NCBI GenBank assembly: GCA_965229695.1 | Contig: OZ245921.1 | Location: 3,100,001-3,164,000 of the forward strand | From: JANSYL01 sp965229695 | Lineage (GTDB): Bacteria > Pseudomonadota > Alphaproteobacteria > Rhodobacterales > Rhodobacteraceae | DNA: 64,000 nucleotides | Direction of reading: 5' to 3' | Shown: piece by piece, positions 25,340 to 33,921 of the stretch | Layout: each line of letters starts with the position of its first letter | Numbering within the stretch: the stretch's first letter is position 1 | The notes under the pieces: generated by a model | Databases searched by the model: none | What the model was told of the DNA's origin: nothing | What the model saw: the letters and a program-made list of their open reading frames with translations, nothing else | Position numbers and translations under genes: made by a program

Positions 25340-25429
25340 CTAAAGCACCCCAAATCCGCCGAAGATCGCCATCAGGATGACAATCGTCAGCGCAAAAAAG
25401 GATACGCCTTGCAGAAAGCTTGAACTCAT
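25340..25429 (-). CDS. 29-residue membrane peptide upstream of xpaC
   Basis: The peptide is 'MSSSFLQGVSFFALTIVI' followed by 'LMAIFGGFGVL', a single transmembrane helix after a short polar head. Evidence: a strong ribosome site (ggggaagaa) directly before the ATG, a clean stop (TAG) three bases before the XpaC ATG, and a fully hydrophobic translation with no broken frame. It may be a membrane microprotein that binds XpaC or TelA, or it may tune XpaC translation by coupling. The short length means the call rests on context. Confidence 0.62.
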   Translation of the reverse strand: MSSSFLQGVSFFALTIVILMAIFGGFGVL

Positions 25430-25601
25430 TTCTTCCCCACACTCTCGCGCGCGATGCGCTTGGCACGTTAGGCAAGAAGTTTAACAAAAACCAGTCAGAG
25501 CCTGGCTTTGATGCGGTTTCTTGCCGGATCGGCCCGGTTCGGTAGAACAGTTTGGCGTTTCAGGGCGTGGCCACAAGGGGGAAAGCGGCCCGGACGCTCC
25601 C

Positions 25602-26303
25602 CTATTTCTGGCGGAAAAGCGTATCTTGCGCCGATTTACTGCGGTGACCTGTGCGCAGCTCGATGGCGACATTGCGGCCCTTGTCGACGCCGGGGCGCGC
25701 GGCCAGGGTGTCGAGCCAGCGGGCCATATGGGGCTTGTCCTCCAGTGTCTGTTTTTGGCCTTCCCAAAGCGAGGCCCAGGGAAAGATCGCGATATCAGCG
25801 ATCGAGAAAAAGTCGCCCGCGACGAATTCATTCTTTTCAAGCTGTGCATTCAAAACACGGTATAAGCGACCGGTTTCATTGCGATATCTGTCTTTCGCAT
25901 ATGGTAGATCGTTGGGCGGGTCCATCTGTGGCGCGTATTTCAGGAAGTGATGCGCCTGGCCCGCCATCGGCCCCAAGCCGCCCATTTGCCACATCAGCCA
26001 TTGGTCCACGGCGATGCGGTCCCGCTCGGTCGGGCCGCCGAATTTGCCGGTCTTGCGTGCGAGGTACTGCAGGATCGCGCCAGATTCGAAGATCGAGATT
26101 GGTGCGCCGTCGGGGCCATCGGGGTCGGTGATGGCGGGCATACGGTTGTTGGGCGCGATGGCCAGGAACGCGGGCTGGAACTGATCACCCGCGCCGATAT
26201 CGATCAGGTTCAGATTGTAGGGCAGGCCCATCTCCTCCAACGCGATGGTGATTTTCCATCCGTTGGGTGTGGGCCAGTAGAACAAATCGATTGGGTTGGT
26301 CAT
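25602..26303 (-). CDS. Glutathione S-transferase, YfcG/Nu-class-like
   Basis: A 233-residue GST. The thioredoxin-like N-terminal domain opens 'IDLFYWPTPNGWKITIALEE' (residues 4-23), the same pattern as YfcG/Ure2p-like enzymes, and includes 'APNNRMPAITDPDG' (cis-Pro, about 51-64) and 'SIFESGAILQYLARKTG'. The C-terminal domain is helical ('FSIADIAIFPWASLW' N-capping motif, about 180-194). The start at 26303 follows a perfect ggaggt ribosome site. YfcG-type enzymes reduce disulfides with glutathione. It is a monocistronic unit. Confidence 0.9.
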   Translation of the reverse strand: MTNPIDLFYWPTPNGWKITIALEEMGLPYNLNLIDIGAGDQFQPAFLAIAPNNRMPAITDPDGPDGAPISIFESGAILQYLARKTGKFGGPTERDRIAVDQWLMWQMGGLGPMAGQAHHFLKYAPQMDPPNDLPYAKDRYRNETGRLYRVLNAQLEKNEFVAGDFFSIADIAIFPWASLWEGQKQTLEDKPHMARWLDTLAARPGVDKGRNVAIELRTGHRSKSAQDTLFRQK

Positions 26304-26358
26304 CAGCACCTCCGTCATTGTCGGCAGGATGCGGCGGATGGGGCCGCCTGGCAACCGA

Positions 26359-27264
26359 TCACGGGCGCAGTAGGCCGGGTCTTGGGACTGGCCAGTGGCG
26401 CAGGGCCGGATACTTGCGCTCTTCCGTTTGGGCCAAGGCAGTAGCCAGTCGTGGCACCAGGTCGGGCTGTGTTGGGTCAAGCACTTGGCGGTAAAGGCCA
26501 AAAACCCCAGGGCGCAGATAGGTGGACCAGTGGCAAATCCGCGTGGCCGGGGCGCGGGTGCGCAGGCCGAACCCGCGCAGGACCGACCGGTGACGCGGGC
26601 AATCGATCCGCAAATCGACCCAACCTGGCAGATGCGCCAGACCCGCCGATAGCGCGCGTTCGCCCAGATTTGGCGCGCGCACCGATAGGCGAAATAGCGC
26701 ATCGAAGGGGGCGTTCTCACCGCTGCACATGTTCAAAACCTGCACGCCCCGCCCGCCGGGTGAGGCCATCGCCGCAACCGCATGGCTACGATACTCGGCC
26801 CCGGACATCAGGATGATCCGGGAAACGATGCCCTCGGGCAGCGCGCCGATGGCGCAGAGAACCACGCGCGCCCCGAGCGAATGTGCCAAGATGTTGACCT
26901 GCAAATCAGGACGCAGGCGATGGATTTCTTGGATCACCCTGGCCAGTGCCGCGCCCGCATCAAAAGCGCGCTCGGCCACCCGGCGCAGCGGCCCGCGCGC
27001 GGGCCAGCCAAAGCCCACCCCCAACACTGCGGGGTTGCGATCCAAGTGCAGATGTTTCGGCCAACTGACCGCCTTCCAACAGGCCCGTGGGGTGAAGGAG
27101 AGGATATGAGTGTGCGGACAATGCTCTGGGTCGCCGGGGTGAAACCGCAACCCATGGGTCATCAGAGTAATGGATTTCAAATGCCGGTCGCGCAACAGCG
27201 CTGCTTGCAAGGCTGCCATGCCCTGCAATCCGGATGTCGCGGCATTCACCTGTATCAACGCCAT
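26359..27264 (-). CDS. Alpha/beta hydrolase-fold protein
   Basis: A 301-residue alpha/beta hydrolase. The nucleophile elbow is 'LAHSLGARVVL' (GxSxG-like, Ser near residue 138), with 'ITLMTHGLRFHPGD' (oxyanion region, about 31-44). A late His ('ICHWSTYLRPG') is a candidate catalytic base. The family resembles serine-hydrolase proteins of the DUF900 or lipase class 3 type but I cannot name it better. The start at 27264 follows aggggc and avoids a longer frame into the next promoter. It is divergent from the SAM-II riboswitch of metZ. Confidence 0.78.
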   Translation of the reverse strand: MALIQVNAATSGLQGMAALQAALLRDRHLKSITLMTHGLRFHPGDPEHCPHTHILSFTPRACWKAVSWPKHLHLDRNPAVLGVGFGWPARGPLRRVAERAFDAGAALARVIQEIHRLRPDLQVNILAHSLGARVVLCAIGALPEGIVSRIILMSGAEYRSHAVAAMASPGGRGVQVLNMCSGENAPFDALFRLSVRAPNLGERALSAGLAHLPGWVDLRIDCPRHRSVLRGFGLRTRAPATRICHWSTYLRPGVFGLYRQVLDPTQPDLVPRLATALAQTEERKYPALRHWPVPRPGLLRP

Positions 27265-27404
27265 CGGACTGCCCCTACCAGTCGTTGGGGCGGGGATACG
27301 GGTGCTCCGCAACATTTAGGTAAAACTATCGCAACACTTCCATGACGCGGCGATGCGGCAACAGCACGGGCTTGACGCTGACCGGCCCAAGGCGTACCCC
27401 CGAT

Positions 27405-27461
27405 GCCAGTGGCGATTTGTGAACCGGATTGCGGGCCACTCAAAACATTCCGCTAAAGAGG
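27405..27461 (+). promoter_or_regulatory. SAM-II riboswitch upstream of metZ
   Basis: Stem P1 is agtggc (27408-27413) paired with gccact (27435-27440). The loop begins gatttg, and the 3' part ends in 'ccgctaaagagg'. Bases cgga (27425-27428) can pair with tccg (27449-27452) to make the pseudoknot. The gattt loop and the 3' gctaaa tail are the invariant parts of the SAM-II (metA-type) class. S-adenosylmethionine should stabilise it and lower expression of the sulfhydrylase. Confidence 0.85.
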
Positions 27462-27488
27462 TCGAGGAACGCGCCCGAACGGGCTCAA

Positions 27489-27519
27489 CCCCCGGCCATT
27501 AACGGCGCGGGGGCTTTTT
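27489..27519 (+). terminator. Rho-independent terminator between SAM-II aptamer and metZ
   Basis: Stem cccccg (27489-27494) with cgggg g (27508-27513) followed by cttttt. It lies after the aptamer and before the metZ ribosome site at 27542-27547, so transcription attenuation by SAM is likely. A small hairpin gcccg-aa-cgggc (27473-27484) lies between aptamer and terminator. Confidence 0.75.
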
Positions 27520-27554
27520 CTTGCCCGGCGCAAAAGGGCTGAAGGAGACGGGGT

Positions 27555-28751
27555 ATGAAAGACCTAACCCCAAATAAAACTTGGAAAAAACGCACCCGCG
27601 CTGTGCATGCAGGCACCCGCCGCAGCCAATATGGCGAGGTGAGTGAGGCGCTCTACCTGACGCAGGGCTTTGTCTATGACACCGCCGAGGCGGCCGAGGC
27701 GCGATTCATCGAAACCGGCCCGGACGAATACATCTATGCCCGTTATGGCAACCCGACGGTGGCCATGTTCGAAGACCGGATCGCGGCCTTAGAAGGGGCT
27801 GAGGACGCCTTTGCCACCGCAAGCGGCATGGCGGCGGTCAATGGCGCGCTGACCTCCATGCTCAAGGCGGGGGATCACGTGGTGGCCGCGCGGGCGCTCT
27901 TTGGTTCCTGCCTCTATGTTTTGGAAGAGGTGCTGACGCGCTTCGGGGTCGAGGTCAGCTTTGTTGACGGCACCGATCTGGATCAATGGCGCGCCGCGGT
28001 TCGGCCTGATACGGCAGCGGTGTTCTTCGAATCCCTGTCGAACCCGACACTTGAGGTGATTGATATCGCCGCGGTCGCTGAGATTGCCCATGCGGTTGGG
28101 GCCAAAGTGCTGGTCGATAATGTGTTCGCCACGCCCGTCTTCCATGACACGTTTGGCCTGGGGGCCGATGTCGTGATTTATTCCGCCACCAAACATATCG
28201 ACGGGCAGGGGCGCTGTTTGGGTGGCGTCATCCTGGGCAGTCAGGAATTTATCCGTAAAACCGTTGAGCCTTATATGAAACACACCGGTGGGGCGATGTC
28301 GCCGTTCAACGCCTGGGTGTTGTTGAAATCGCTTGAAACCGTTGATTTGCGCTGTCGCGCCCAAGCCGCCACTGCCTTGGCCTTGGCCGAGGGGTTGCAA
28401 GGCCACGCCAAGCTCGATCAGGTGATCTTTCCTGGGCTGCCCGACCACAAGCAGCACGCGCTGGCGCGGGCGCAGATGGAGCAGGGCGGCACTGTCCTGG
28501 CGTTGGAGATCAAGGGCGGGCAGGCGGCGGCCTTTCGCTTTTTGAACGCGTTGGAAATTGTGACGATTTCCAACAATTTGGGCGACGCCAAATCGATCAT
28601 TACGCATCCTGCCACGACGACTCACCAACGCCTGACCGATGAGCAACGCGACGCCCTGGGCATTTCGCGCGGGCTGGTGCGGCTATCTGTGGGCCTGGAA
28701 GATGCGGGCGATTTGCTGGCCGATCTTGTCAACGCGCTGGAAGCGGTATGA
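27555..28751 (+). CDS. metZ: O-succinylhomoserine sulfhydrylase
   Basis: A 398-residue PLP enzyme of the Cys/Met metabolism family. The PLP lysine is in 'YSATKHIDGQGRCLGG' (about residue 214), and 'YARYGNPTVAMFEDRIAALE' (about 60-79) is the usual conserved start of the fold. MetZ makes homocysteine directly from O-succinylhomoserine and sulfide. The start follows aaggag at 27542-27547. The SAM-II riboswitch upstream supports the methionine role. Two more genes overlap it by 4 bases each in one operon. Confidence 0.92.
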   Translation: MKDLTPNKTWKKRTRAVHAGTRRSQYGEVSEALYLTQGFVYDTAEAAEARFIETGPDEYIYARYGNPTVAMFEDRIAALEGAEDAFATASGMAAVNGALTSMLKAGDHVVAARALFGSCLYVLEEVLTRFGVEVSFVDGTDLDQWRAAVRPDTAAVFFESLSNPTLEVIDIAAVAEIAHAVGAKVLVDNVFATPVFHDTFGLGADVVIYSATKHIDGQGRCLGGVILGSQEFIRKTVEPYMKHTGGAMSPFNAWVLLKSLETVDLRCRAQAATALALAEGLQGHAKLDQVIFPGLPDHKQHALARAQMEQGGTVLALEIKGGQAAAFRFLNALEIVTISNNLGDAKSIITHPATTTHQRLTDEQRDALGISRGLVRLSVGLEDAGDLLADLVNALEAV

Positions 28752-29245
28752 AGGGGCTGATCATCCGCCCCTATCGGTCTGAGGACAGCCCGGCTTTGGC
28801 TGAGCTGTTTCACCGAGCGGTCCATCATGGTGCCAGCAAACGATATTCGCGCAAACAACGCGCGGCCTGGTCGCCTGCGCCGCCCTCGGGCGAGATCTGG
28901 GAAGCGCGCCTGGCCGTGCCCGACACCATCGTGGCTGAGCTAGAGGGCAAGGTGGTCGGGTTCATGACGCTGAATCTGGAAACCGGCTATCTGGATTTTG
29001 CCTATGTCGCGCCCGAGGTGATGGGCCAGGGTGTGACCGCTGTGCTGTACGCTGTGGTCGAAGGGCGTGCCCGCGCCGCTGGCCGGGACCGGCTTGAAAC
29101 CGAAGCCAGCAAATTGGCCGAGCGGTTCTTTCTGCGGCAGGGCTGGCAATTGGTGGCGCGCCAAAAGGTCGAACGTGATGGCGTGAAGATCCCCAATGCG
29201 CGGATGGAAAAGCGGTTGATCGCGGCAACCGAGGTTGCCGCATGA
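28748..29245 (+). CDS. GNAT acetyltransferase, metZ operon
   Basis: A 165-residue GNAT protein. 'LDFAYVAPEVMGQGVTAVLY' (about residues 79-98) is the acetyl-CoA motif A. 'LETEASKLAERFFLRQGWQL' matches the late GNAT helix. It starts four bases inside metZ and its stop overlaps the glutamine amidotransferase start by four. So it sits in a SAM-II-controlled unit. A target in methionine or sulfur metabolism is possible but not shown. Confidence 0.87.
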   Translation: MKGLIIRPYRSEDSPALAELFHRAVHHGASKRYSRKQRAAWSPAPPSGEIWEARLAVPDTIVAELEGKVVGFMTLNLETGYLDFAYVAPEVMGQGVTAVLYAVVEGRARAAGRDRLETEASKLAERFFLRQGWQLVARQKVERDGVKIPNARMEKRLIAATEVAA

Positions 29246-29976
29246 GCCGCTTTCTGGTCTTGCAACTGCGCCCCGAGGATGAGGCGGCGGATGAAGAGTT
29301 CGACGCGATGCTCGCCCGTGGCGGTCTGGCCGAGGCCGAGGTGCACCGCATCCGCCTGGATCAAACCCCGCTGCCCGATCTGGCTTTGGAGGATTATGCC
29401 GGCGTGATCGTGGGCGGTGGTCCAGGCTGCGTCAGCGACCCGGCGGCCAAGAAAGCGCCGATTGAGGCCCGGATTGAGGCCGATATCCTGGGCCTGATGC
29501 CACAAATCCTAAGCCGCGATATGCCGTTTCTGGGCTGCTGTTACGGGATGGGCATTCTGGGTCACACCCTGGGTGCGCGCGTCGGCAAGGGCCGGTATGG
29601 CGAACCCATTGGTGGCGTTGATTGCCAGGTGACCGAGGCTGGCGCCACCGACCCGCTGCTGGTGGATTTGCCAGACAGATTCCGCGCCCTTGTTGGGCAC
29701 AAAGAAGCGGTCGAAGAGCTGCCCAACGGGGCGGTGCATCTGGTGTCCTCCGCGCCATGTCCGTTTCAGATGATCCGGGCGGGCGAAAACGTTTACGCAA
29801 CCCAGTTCCACCCCGAAGCGCAGGGCGAAAACTTTGCCAACCGAATCCGTATTTATCGCGACCGGGGCTATTTTGACCCGGCTGATGCGGATGATCTGAC
29901 AGCGGCCTGTTTGGCCGAGGAAGTCCATGTTCCTGAACGGATTTTAACCCGTTTTGTCGAACGTTTTCGGATGTAA
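29242..29976 (+). CDS. Class I glutamine amidotransferase-like protein
   Basis: A 244-residue class I GATase domain protein. The nucleophile Cys is in 'FLGCCYGMGILGH' (about residues 94-106), and the His-Glu pair is in 'ATQFHPEAQG' (about 189-198). There is no synthetase domain, so it may act alone or give ammonia to another protein, like YfeJ-type proteins. It is the third gene of the metZ operon. Stand-alone GATase proteins of this kind often hydrolyse gamma-glutamyl compounds; the substrate is unknown. Confidence 0.85.
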   Translation: MSRFLVLQLRPEDEAADEEFDAMLARGGLAEAEVHRIRLDQTPLPDLALEDYAGVIVGGGPGCVSDPAAKKAPIEARIEADILGLMPQILSRDMPFLGCCYGMGILGHTLGARVGKGRYGEPIGGVDCQVTEAGATDPLLVDLPDRFRALVGHKEAVEELPNGAVHLVSSAPCPFQMIRAGENVYATQFHPEAQGENFANRIRIYRDRGYFDPADADDLTAACLAEEVHVPERILTRFVERFRM

Positions 29977-30094
29977 ATATCTGAAAAGTGATCTTTTTTG
30001 ACCGCCCTAGCGTAAAATATCCGGTAAGCAAGATTTGGAACGTCTGAAGAACGCCCCATATTCTACGGGCGAACCGGACATAGGGGGCAGGCCC

Positions 30095-31189
30095 ATGAAC
30101 ATTCACGTGACCAACGTCACCGAAACGCCAAGCTTGGCCGAGGCAGAAACCGCTTTGGCGCGTCTGAAGGCTTGGCTAGCGGGCGCAAGTGCGGAAGAGA
30201 TTGCGGCGCTCGACCCATCCGTGGCCCGTTTGACCGGGGCAGGTACCTATCCCGATTTTGATCGTGCCTATCCGAGCGAGTTTAAGGTCGACGCGGACTA
30301 TAAGGCGGGTCTGCCCGATCTACAGAACGGCCCGGCTTCGCTGATTCGCGGGGCGAACCGGCAAATTCAGCATGTCGGCATCTCGAATTTCCGTCTGCCG
30401 ATCCAGTATCACACGCGGGATAACGGCGACCTGACGCTTGAAACCTCGGTCACTGGCACGGTCAGCTTGGAGGCTGACAAAAAGGGCATCAACATGAGCC
30501 GCATCATGCGCTCATTCTACACCCATGCTGAAAAAACCTTTAGTTTTGAGGTGATTGAGGCCGCTCTGGATGATTACAAAGCCGATTTGGAAAGCTTTGA
30601 TGCGCGCATTCAGATGCGCCTGAGTTTTCCGATGAAGGTGGACAGCCTGCGTTCGGGCCTGTCGGGGTATCAGTATTACGACATCGCGCTGGAACTGGTT
30701 GAACGTGACGGTGTGCGGCAAAAGCTTGTGCATCTCGATTATGTCTATTCCTCGACCTGCCCATGCTCGTTGGAATTGAGCGAACACGCCCGCTCGACGC
30801 GCAATCAACTGGCCACGCCGCATTCGCAACGCTCGGTCGCGCGTATCTCGGTCGAGGTTGATTGCGGCGCTGACTGCCTATGGTTCGAAGACTTGATCGA
30901 TATGGCGCGTGCCGCCGTGCCGACGGAAACCCAAGTGATGGTGAAACGCGAAGACGAACAGGCCTTTGCCGAGTTGAACGCCGCAAACCCGATCTTTGTC
31001 GAAGATGCTGCCCGGCTATTCGCCGAACAATTGCAAGCCGATGCGCGCATCGGTGATTTCCGGGTGGTGGCGAGCCATCAAGAAAGCCTGCACAGCCATG
31101 ATGCGGTGAGTGTTTTGACCGAAGGGCCCACCTTTGACCAAGCCAGCTTGGATCCGCAACTCTTCGCCACGCTGATCCATCGCGGCTAG
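30095..31189 (+). CDS. folE2: GTP cyclohydrolase FolE2 (type IB)
   Basis: A 364-residue GTP cyclohydrolase IB. Marks: 'VGISNFRLPIQYHTRDNG' (about 92-109), the metal cysteine in 'TCPCSLELSEHARSTRNQ' (about 223-240), and late 'HDAVSVLTEGPTF'. It makes dihydroneopterin triphosphate for folate, as the alternative to zinc-dependent FolE. The start at 30095 follows a ggggg-cagg ribosome site; an in-frame ATG at 30035 lies in the leader. I looked for a Zur-like palindrome in the 118-base upstream region and found none. Confidence 0.93.
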   Translation: MNIHVTNVTETPSLAEAETALARLKAWLAGASAEEIAALDPSVARLTGAGTYPDFDRAYPSEFKVDADYKAGLPDLQNGPASLIRGANRQIQHVGISNFRLPIQYHTRDNGDLTLETSVTGTVSLEADKKGINMSRIMRSFYTHAEKTFSFEVIEAALDDYKADLESFDARIQMRLSFPMKVDSLRSGLSGYQYYDIALELVERDGVRQKLVHLDYVYSSTCPCSLELSEHARSTRNQLATPHSQRSVARISVEVDCGADCLWFEDLIDMARAAVPTETQVMVKREDEQAFAELNAANPIFVEDAARLFAEQLQADARIGDFRVVASHQESLHSHDAVSVLTEGPTFDQASLDPQLFATLIHRG

Positions 31190-31273
31190 CGCCCTCTGTT
31201 TCCAGGCCTGACAACGCCTTGCCCCCGCGCGTTTCCTTGACATCGCGCGGGCGGGCGGCCAACGCTCCGCCTT

Positions 31274-32722
31274 ATGTTCGATTTGCGCCCCGTCGGTTAT
31301 GTGCTTGGCCTGTTGGTGACAGTCCTTGGGGTCACCATGGTCATTCCGCTGATCGCCGATGTGCTTGCGGGCAACGGCCATTGGGGTGCATTCGCCGAAG
31401 CGGCGGTTATCACGGCCTTTGTGGGGGTGTTGCTGACCATGGCTTGCGCCAATGGCGTGAGCAAACGGTTAAGCATCCAGCAGACCTTTCTGATGACCAC
31501 CGGTGTCTGGCTGGTCCTGCCGATCTTTGGCGCTATCCCCTTTGTGCTGGGCGCCACCGAGGCCCGCTTTGTCGATGCGTTTTTCGAGGCGATGTCGGGC
31601 CTGACCACCACCGGCTCGACCGTGTTCACGGGCCTTGATGAATTGCCCGAGGGCATCCTGCTCTGGCGGGGTTTGCTGCAATGGTTTGGCGGCATCGGGA
31701 TCATCGTGGTCGCCATGGCCTTTTTGCCCGAGTTGCGGGTTGGCGGGATGCAGATTTTCCGATCCGAAGGCTTTGATACCTTTGGTAAAATCCTGCCCCG
31801 CGCGACGGAAATCGCCAGCCGCATTTCGGTGATCTACCTTGCGCTCACCGCGGCGGCTGCCCTGGCCTATGCGGCACTGGGCTTGGATGCATTTGACGCC
31901 ATCGTGCATGCCATGACCACCATCGCCACGGGGGGCTTTGCGAATTACGACAGCTCTTTCGGCGCGCTCGGGGCCGGGGTCGAATACGCCGCTGTCGTGT
32001 TCATGCTGCTCGCCGCCTTGCCCTTCGTGCGTTACGTGCAATTGCTGGCTGGCAGCGCCAAGCCGCTTTGGCGTGACAGCCAAATCCGTTCCTTCCTGGT
32101 GACGGTTGTCATCTTGGGGCTCGGCATGGCGCTTTACCTGAACCTGTGGGTGGGCGCGGCCAGCGAGATTGCGGTGCGCAAAGCCCTGTTCAACACCGTC
32201 TCAATCGTCACCGGCACGGGCTATGCCAGCGCCGATTACATGCAATGGGGTGCGGTCGCGGTGGTCGTGATGTTCTTTGCCGGGCTGATTGGGGGCTGCG
32301 CAGGGTCAACCTCCTGCTCGATCAAGGTGTTTCGGTATCAACTGCTTTTCGCCTCAGTCTCGACGCAGGTGCGCAGGCTTTACGCCCCGCACGGCATCTT
32401 TGAACCTAGGTATGAGGGGCGGCCCGTGGCCGATGATGTCGTGTCCTCGGTCATGGCGTTTTTCGCGTTGTTCTTCGTGACGCTTGGGGTGATATCGGTG
32501 CTTCTGGCGCTGACCGGCTTGGATGTGATTACCGCCATTTCCGGGGCTGCGGCGGCCTTGGCCAATATCGGGCCTGGCTTGGGGCCAGAGATCGGGCCCT
32601 CGGGCAATTTTGCTGGCCTGAACGACGCGGCGAAATGGATTCTGTCGGCGGCCATGCTGATTGGGCGGCTGGAGTTGATGGCCGTGTTCGTCTTGTTCAC
32701 CACAACCTTCTGGCGGTCATAA
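31274..32722 (+). CDS. trkH: Potassium uptake protein TrkH
   Basis: A 482-residue TrkH/KtrB-type K+ transporter with four repeated pore units. Filter regions: 'SGLTTTGSTVF', 'TTIATGGFANYDSSF', 'SIVTGTGYASADY' and the gate loop 'GGCAGSTSCSIKVFR'. About ten hydrophobic segments span the length. TrkH needs TrkA for regulation; no trkA is adjacent. It starts 84 bases after folE2 and has no clear terminator between. Confidence 0.92.
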   Translation: MFDLRPVGYVLGLLVTVLGVTMVIPLIADVLAGNGHWGAFAEAAVITAFVGVLLTMACANGVSKRLSIQQTFLMTTGVWLVLPIFGAIPFVLGATEARFVDAFFEAMSGLTTTGSTVFTGLDELPEGILLWRGLLQWFGGIGIIVVAMAFLPELRVGGMQIFRSEGFDTFGKILPRATEIASRISVIYLALTAAAALAYAALGLDAFDAIVHAMTTIATGGFANYDSSFGALGAGVEYAAVVFMLLAALPFVRYVQLLAGSAKPLWRDSQIRSFLVTVVILGLGMALYLNLWVGAASEIAVRKALFNTVSIVTGTGYASADYMQWGAVAVVVMFFAGLIGGCAGSTSCSIKVFRYQLLFASVSTQVRRLYAPHGIFEPRYEGRPVADDVVSSVMAFFALFFVTLGVISVLLALTGLDVITAISGAAAALANIGPGLGPEIGPSGNFAGLNDAAKWILSAAMLIGRLELMAVFVLFTTTFWRS

Positions 32723-32727
32723 CGCGC

Positions 32728-33921
32728 CTAACGCCCCGCGATCGCGCGCCCCGCAGCCACGCCCGAGGACCAGGCCCATTGGAAGTTATAGCCGCCCAGC
32801 CAGCCCGTCACATCCACCGCTTCGCCGATCAGAAATAGGCCCGGCACGATCTGCGATTCCATGGTTTTGGAGCTGATTTGCTCGGTTGAGATGCCGCCCA
32901 ACGTGACCTCGGCCGTGCGATACCCTTCGGAGGAGGTTGGGGTGACCTCCCAATGGGTTAGCGCGCCCGCCAGATCACCCAAAGCTTTGTCAGATTGATC
33001 GGCGAGATTGCCAGCCAACCCCAGTTCCGTCGCCAGATGATGGGCCAGCTTTTTTGGCAGCAGTTCTGCCAGAACGGTCGGGATGCCTTTTCCGCCCGCG
33101 TCAGCCCGGCGCGTGCGTAGGTGGTCGTAAAGCGCAAGATCGGGGCGCAGGGTGATTTCCAGCCGATCCCCTTCGGCCCAATAGGATGAGATTTGCAGGA
33201 TCGCGGGGCCGCTAAGACCACGATGGGTGAACAACATGGCCTCTTCAAAGCTTTGGCCGTTGCAGGTGACACGCACATCGGTGGCGGTGCCCGAAAGCGC
33301 GGCAAAGGCCGTTTTTGCGGCGCCGTCAAATGTCAGAGGCACAAGGGCAGGGCGGGTTTGCGTCACGCGATGCCCGAATTGCGCGGCGATCTGATAGGCC
33401 AGCCCGCTTGCGCCCATCTTGGGGATGGATTTCCCGCCGGTGGCCAATACCAGCGTATCGGCTTGGACCGCGACGGGCCGTCCGTCGCGGGCAAGCCGGA
33501 CGTGAAACTTGCCGTCGCTTTGCGCGACATCCTCGACCGAGGTGTTTAGCCACAGATCGGCCTGCGCCGCCTCGGCCAATAGCATGGCGATGATGTCTTT
33601 TGCCGAGTGGTCGCAGAAAAGCTGCCCCAGGGTCTTTTCGTGCCAAGCAATGCCATGGCGGTCGACCAAATCCAGGAAATCCCACTGGGTGTAGCGGCTG
33701 AGCGCGGATTTGGCGAAATGCGGGTTTTCCGAAAGGAAGTTTTCCGGCGCGCAGCCCATGTTGGTAAAGTTGCAGCGCCCACCGCCCGAGATGCGGATTT
33801 TCTCGCCCGGCGCTTTGGCGTGATCAATGATCAGGGTTTCGGGTCCGGTTTGACCCGCGCACATCAACCCCGCCGCGCCCGCGCCCAATATCAGCGTTTT
33901 GACGCGGCGGTCAGTCGGCAA
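32728..33921 (-). CDS. BaiN/HI0933-type flavoprotein
   Basis: A 397-residue FAD protein of the HI0933/BaiN family. The Rossmann motif 'LILGAGAAGLMCAG' (about 11-24) is followed by 'GEKIRISGGGRCNFTN' (about 39-54), the family signature, and by the C-terminal 'VTGWLGGYNFQWAWSSG'. BaiN reduces bile acid intermediates in gut bacteria; the general role is unknown. No ATG or GTG lies close to the Rossmann motif; I chose TTG at 33921, which overlaps the J-domain gene stop by 11 bases. It is read right after that gene. Confidence 0.82.
   Translation of the reverse strand: MPTDRRVKTLILGAGAAGLMCAGQTGPETLIIDHAKAPGEKIRISGGGRCNFTNMGCAPENFLSENPHFAKSALSRYTQWDFLDLVDRHGIAWHEKTLGQLFCDHSAKDIIAMLLAEAAQADLWLNTSVEDVAQSDGKFHVRLARDGRPVAVQADTLVLATGGKSIPKMGASGLAYQIAAQFGHRVTQTRPALVPLTFDGAAKTAFAALSGTATDVRVTCNGQSFEEAMLFTHRGLSGPAILQISSYWAEGDRLEITLRPDLALYDHLRTRRADAGGKGIPTVLAELLPKKLAHHLATELGLAGNLADQSDKALGDLAGALTHWEVTPTSSEGYRTAEVTLGGISTEQISSKTMESQIVPGLFLIGEAVDVTGWLGGYNFQWAWSSGVAAGRAIAGR

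Noticed and set aside
29977..30094. Possible Zur operator in front of folE2
   Set aside because: I looked for a zinc-regulator palindrome because folE2 is often zinc-controlled; only weak partial symmetry (gtaaaatat/ccggtaag) is there.
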